A stretch of DNA of 64,000 nucleotides from Loxodes magnus (lineage: Eukaryota > Ciliophora > Karyorelictea > Loxodida > Loxodidae): the NCBI GenBank assembly GCA_946699065.1, contig CAMPDV010000457.1:124001-188000 (forward strand), written 5' to 3'. The notes below the pieces were generated by a model, which was not told where the DNA came from, searched no databases, and saw only the letters and a list, made by a program, of their open reading frames with translations. The position numbers and the translations under genes are program-made. Positions 61,242 through 64,000 of this stretch are shown in pieces (position 1 is the first letter of the stretch; every line of letters starts with the position of its first letter).

Positions 61242-61583
61242 ATGGATTATTCTATTGTTATTAAGAGACTAAGATATAATTAACTGCATAAGGTTGAATA
61301 GAAAAGATGACAAATTAGCATTACTCATAATTATATTCGCGAGTATAAAGAGAAAATTAAGTTAAGCTTTGAGGAAAGTATCAATGCTATTAAACAGATA
61401 ATGGATGAGTTTAAATGAAAATCAAATAATAAGCATTAGCAAAATTAATTAAAGGCATAAAAAACAGCATACGAGAGCAGGCCAATTGCTTAGCTCTTTT
61501 TTTCTAATAGATAGATAACTCTATAAACATTAAACTTTATTATATTTTATTATATATTAAACAGATCGGCTACTCCAAGCTGA
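61242..61583 (+). CDS. Possible 113-residue ORF or exon
   Basis: Not recognised. ATG 61242 (MDYSIVIKRLRYNQLHKVEQ) to TGA 61581-61583 in one frame, with two TGA codons read as Trp. The first half is a convincing basic helical sequence (YIREYKEKIKLSFEESINAI). Similar coding-like sequence exists just upstream in the same frame, so it may be part of a larger, possibly spliced or decayed, gene that continues toward the right edge. Confidence 0.35.
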
Positions 61584-62599
61584 AAATAGGATCTATTATT
61601 AAATTAATTTTGACTTCCTGTCAAAAACTTCAATATCTGCTTGATTATATTTAATTAAAAGTTATACAGATACCTAAATCCCTCAGAAAAGGTTTAATAA
61701 GCTAGATAAAGCTTCATTAATAGTCTTTAATGATGTTTATATAACTTAAATTAAAATAATACACTTATAAATATTTATCAATTTTAAATTGTTTCTCTTC
61801 CTTTTAATTATATAGCAAGAGTTTACTAGGAATTTTAGAACTTTGTAACATGGAAATTTTAAAACTATAAGCTCTACTATTGATTATCTTGCTGTTTTGT
61901 AAATGAAAAAACCTAAAGACTTACATTTTCAGGACTTTCTATCTTAGCAAAATTGAATCTTTGGATAGGCTTCTAGTATTCGCAATAGCTATATAAAGAT
62001 TTCTATTTTACCTTACTAAGCTAATTTCTTTTTAATTTATTTCTCTTTTTCTTGCATATCTAACTATTTATCTACTTTCTTACAATTTTAATTGTGCTTA
62101 TATTATTAAACTAGCTTAAGTACTTATTTATCTATTCTTTAGTAGGACTATTAATAAAATTTGGAGCAAAGAGAAATCTAAATTAATGTAAATTAAGCTA
62201 CTATTGATTGCTATCTACTAGATTTATTCTTAGCCTTACTAATAAACTTAAGTCCGTTTGTTTTTAAGATCTCACTTATTTAACAGTTTGATATCTTTCT
62301 TCGGAAGGTTTTCTAATTTACCAATTAAACTTAGCATTTTTCCATATTTCCTCTCTTTTTCCTCCTAGCCATTAATCCTAAAAATACACTAATTATTTAT
62401 TAATTTCATTTTTAATATCCTTATCATTGCTTTCAAGCTTAGATACTCTAGCATTCTTAAACTATGTATCATTATCTTTTTGAAAAGTATAAGAAAGCTA
62501 GTTTTTATTATCCTTACTAAAAGAAATAAGAGACAAGAATTTAGCTTAGCAAAGGGAAATTCATTTGTTTTTGGAAAATCGGAAAATATATTAAATTAA
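61584..62599. other. Coding-like but unresolved stretch
   Basis: Pieces such as DYLAVLQMKKPKDLHFQDF (about 61880-61940) look like protein, but no start, stop or family can be assigned. It may belong to the same gene as the flanking features. Confidence 0.25.
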
Positions 62600-64000
62600 A
62601 GTTGCTAAAGGAAAGCTACAATAAGATTAGTGTCTTTTGAAGGGAATCTGCTTGATTTTAAAGGAGATGAAAGTTAGTTTATAGAGATAGCAAAAGTAGG
62701 AAGATATGATTTAGTTGTTAGTTACAAAGGATTAATGGAATATCTAATCAAGCACACAAGAAGTATAGCAATGTGCATTCTGGAAATGATTCTAGCTTAA
62801 TAATTGTAAGAGATATATCAGTTATAAATAAAGGATCAAAAAAATGAGCTATTATAAAGGAAAGGCTATGAAGATGTAGAATCAGATTTAAAAATGACTA
62901 GTTATAAACATTAAAGCAACAGATAGGTAATTAAGCCAAAGAATAGAACGTTGATTGAACTTAAAATGATATTTTCATTATAGAAAGCTTGCAGCTAATA
63001 ATTTAGGCAATATTAAACTTTTCAAAGCTAGAGATCGAAGCAAGATTTGATAAGTTGTGAATTAAGACAATACAAAATATGAGGGAACGTAAAATGAGAC
63101 TGAAGTCAGCTTTATCGGAAATGATGACAAAAAAATTGATAAGATACAAGTTAAAAGCAGCAAGATAAAAATCCTTGCAAATACAAATTACTAGAATTTG
63201 CTAGTAATTCAAAATAAATTTAGTTTAATTGAAGAAAACTGCTTCTAAGGAAAGATTTTCCACAATAATTATCTGAAATCATAGAATGCAAGTAATTCAG
63301 AGATAGCAAATTATTAAAGAACATCAAAGTCAATTCAGCTGGGAAGTGTGATTTTAATAAACGCATAATGTTTTAAAGTCATGCAAAGATACACTAACGA
63401 ATCTAATTTTAAGAAAAATTAGGAACTCCTAATAATTAACTTAAATTATAACTCAAATACTTAAACTAAAATTATTCTTTAAAGAAATAATTAAAATTAA
63501 TTAAATGGGAAGATTCTTAGAATAAGCAATACAATTATCACAAAATTGGAAGGAGCAATGGTATAATTTTTTCTGCATTAATGTAAAATAAGTTTAGAAA
63601 CTTTCAAGATAAGAATGCCATTTGCCTTTCAAGCAAATAATAAGAGGCAAATTAAAATGTGTCATTTAAGAATTTGGATATGAAAGGATTTTGAAAGATT
63701 GTTATTACTTTAAGGAGACTAAGAAATTATAAACGGAATTTTAAATTAAAAACCAAGCTAGTTGGTTGAAAGATGAATTGATAGAAAAGTTAACAATGAG
63801 ATAAAGTAGAGCTAATATACTGAAAATAGGGAATTCTAAGTTAAAAAAAAGCAAACTAGTTCAATATTTCTTAATTTATTTTTTAGCGAAATAAAAGTGG
63901 CTGTAGAAAAAAAGTATCTAAAGGCAGAGAGACTGCTTTCTCTAGCATAGAAAAATAATCTAAGTAAAGTTATACTTTTTTTAACTTGGAAGCCTCAACA
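62600..64000 (+). CDS. Partial gene running off the right edge, one frame change
   Basis: Not securely recognised. In one frame from about 62624 (LVSFEGNLLDFKGDESQF, IEIAKVGRYDLVV) there is no TGA for about 150 codons. From about 62970 a second frame takes over (KLAANNLGNIKLFKARD, then TEVSFIGNDDKKIDKIQV and SKSIQLGSVILINAQCF) with no TGA from about 63050 to 63680, and it stays open to the window end. ANNLGNI followed by a basic helix recalls TPR-type repeats of large ciliate signalling proteins, and the later part could be PAS-like, but neither is firm. A frameshift or an intron near 62960 is needed to join the parts. Confidence 0.4.

Noticed and set aside
1-64000. Mitochondrial, bacterial or viral origin; CRISPR, rRNA, operons
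   Set aside because: The nuclear-type tRNA with Pol III signals, the eukaryotic RBR, Myb and OSCA-like proteins, and the absence of regular short repeats or ribosomal sequence argue against these.

Overview
The window looks like nuclear DNA of a ciliate with a doubly reassigned code, most like a karyorelict (Loxodes-type, NCBI table 27). The DNA is very AT-rich. Conserved proteins can only be read if TAA and TAG mean Gln and TGA means Trp, yet the cleanest genes also end at TGA. The best direct evidence is a pair of paralogues: a conserved Trp is TGG at 8793-8795 and TGA at 30790-30792. A eukaryotic tRNA-Lys(TTT) with A/B boxes and a Pol III T-run lies at 53403-53475. Because all three stop triplets can be sense, any frame looks open. 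I therefore trusted only frames backed by paralogue comparison, recognisable domains, or scarcity of TGA followed by a TGA stop. Coordinates come from hand translation.

Left part (1-14.8 kb): an unresolved left edge, a broken OSCA/TMEM63-like channel copy (OSCA-1), a long gap, then an apparently intact OSCA-like gene (OSCA-2, 7194-10571) with an Asn/Gln tract. Centre-left (14.8-25.3 kb): a large coiled-coil/RBR-type zinc-finger gene (RBR-A, minus), an unrecognised gene (19579-20781), an inverted broken RBR copy (RBR-B) carrying a 1.2-kb patch almost identical to RBR-A, and a frameshifted Myb-like gene.

Centre (25.3-42.5 kb): mostly sparse DNA with a possible tail-anchored protein (27013-27720), OSCA-3 (minus), a truncated ORF fused to back-to-back fragments of both families (RBR-D and OSCA-4), a diffuse repeat family and a small multipass membrane ORF. 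Right part (42.5-64 kb): intact RBR-C, a 321-residue basic protein, a complete coiled-coil/RING gene (51051-52343), tRNA-Lys, a probable gene with one frame change (55222-57193), a 134-residue double zinc-finger gene (58859-59263) and coding sequence running off the right edge.

The theme is local birth and death of two families: four OSCA-like and four RBR-like copies in 64 kb in states from intact to fragmentary, plus a related RING protein. The RBR and RING proteins look like ubiquitin-ligase-type proteins on long coiled coils, mostly starting MGN/MGK (possible N-myristoylation). The OSCA-like proteins look like mechanosensitive cation channels. No operons, CRISPR arrays, rRNA or recognisable transposase genes were found.
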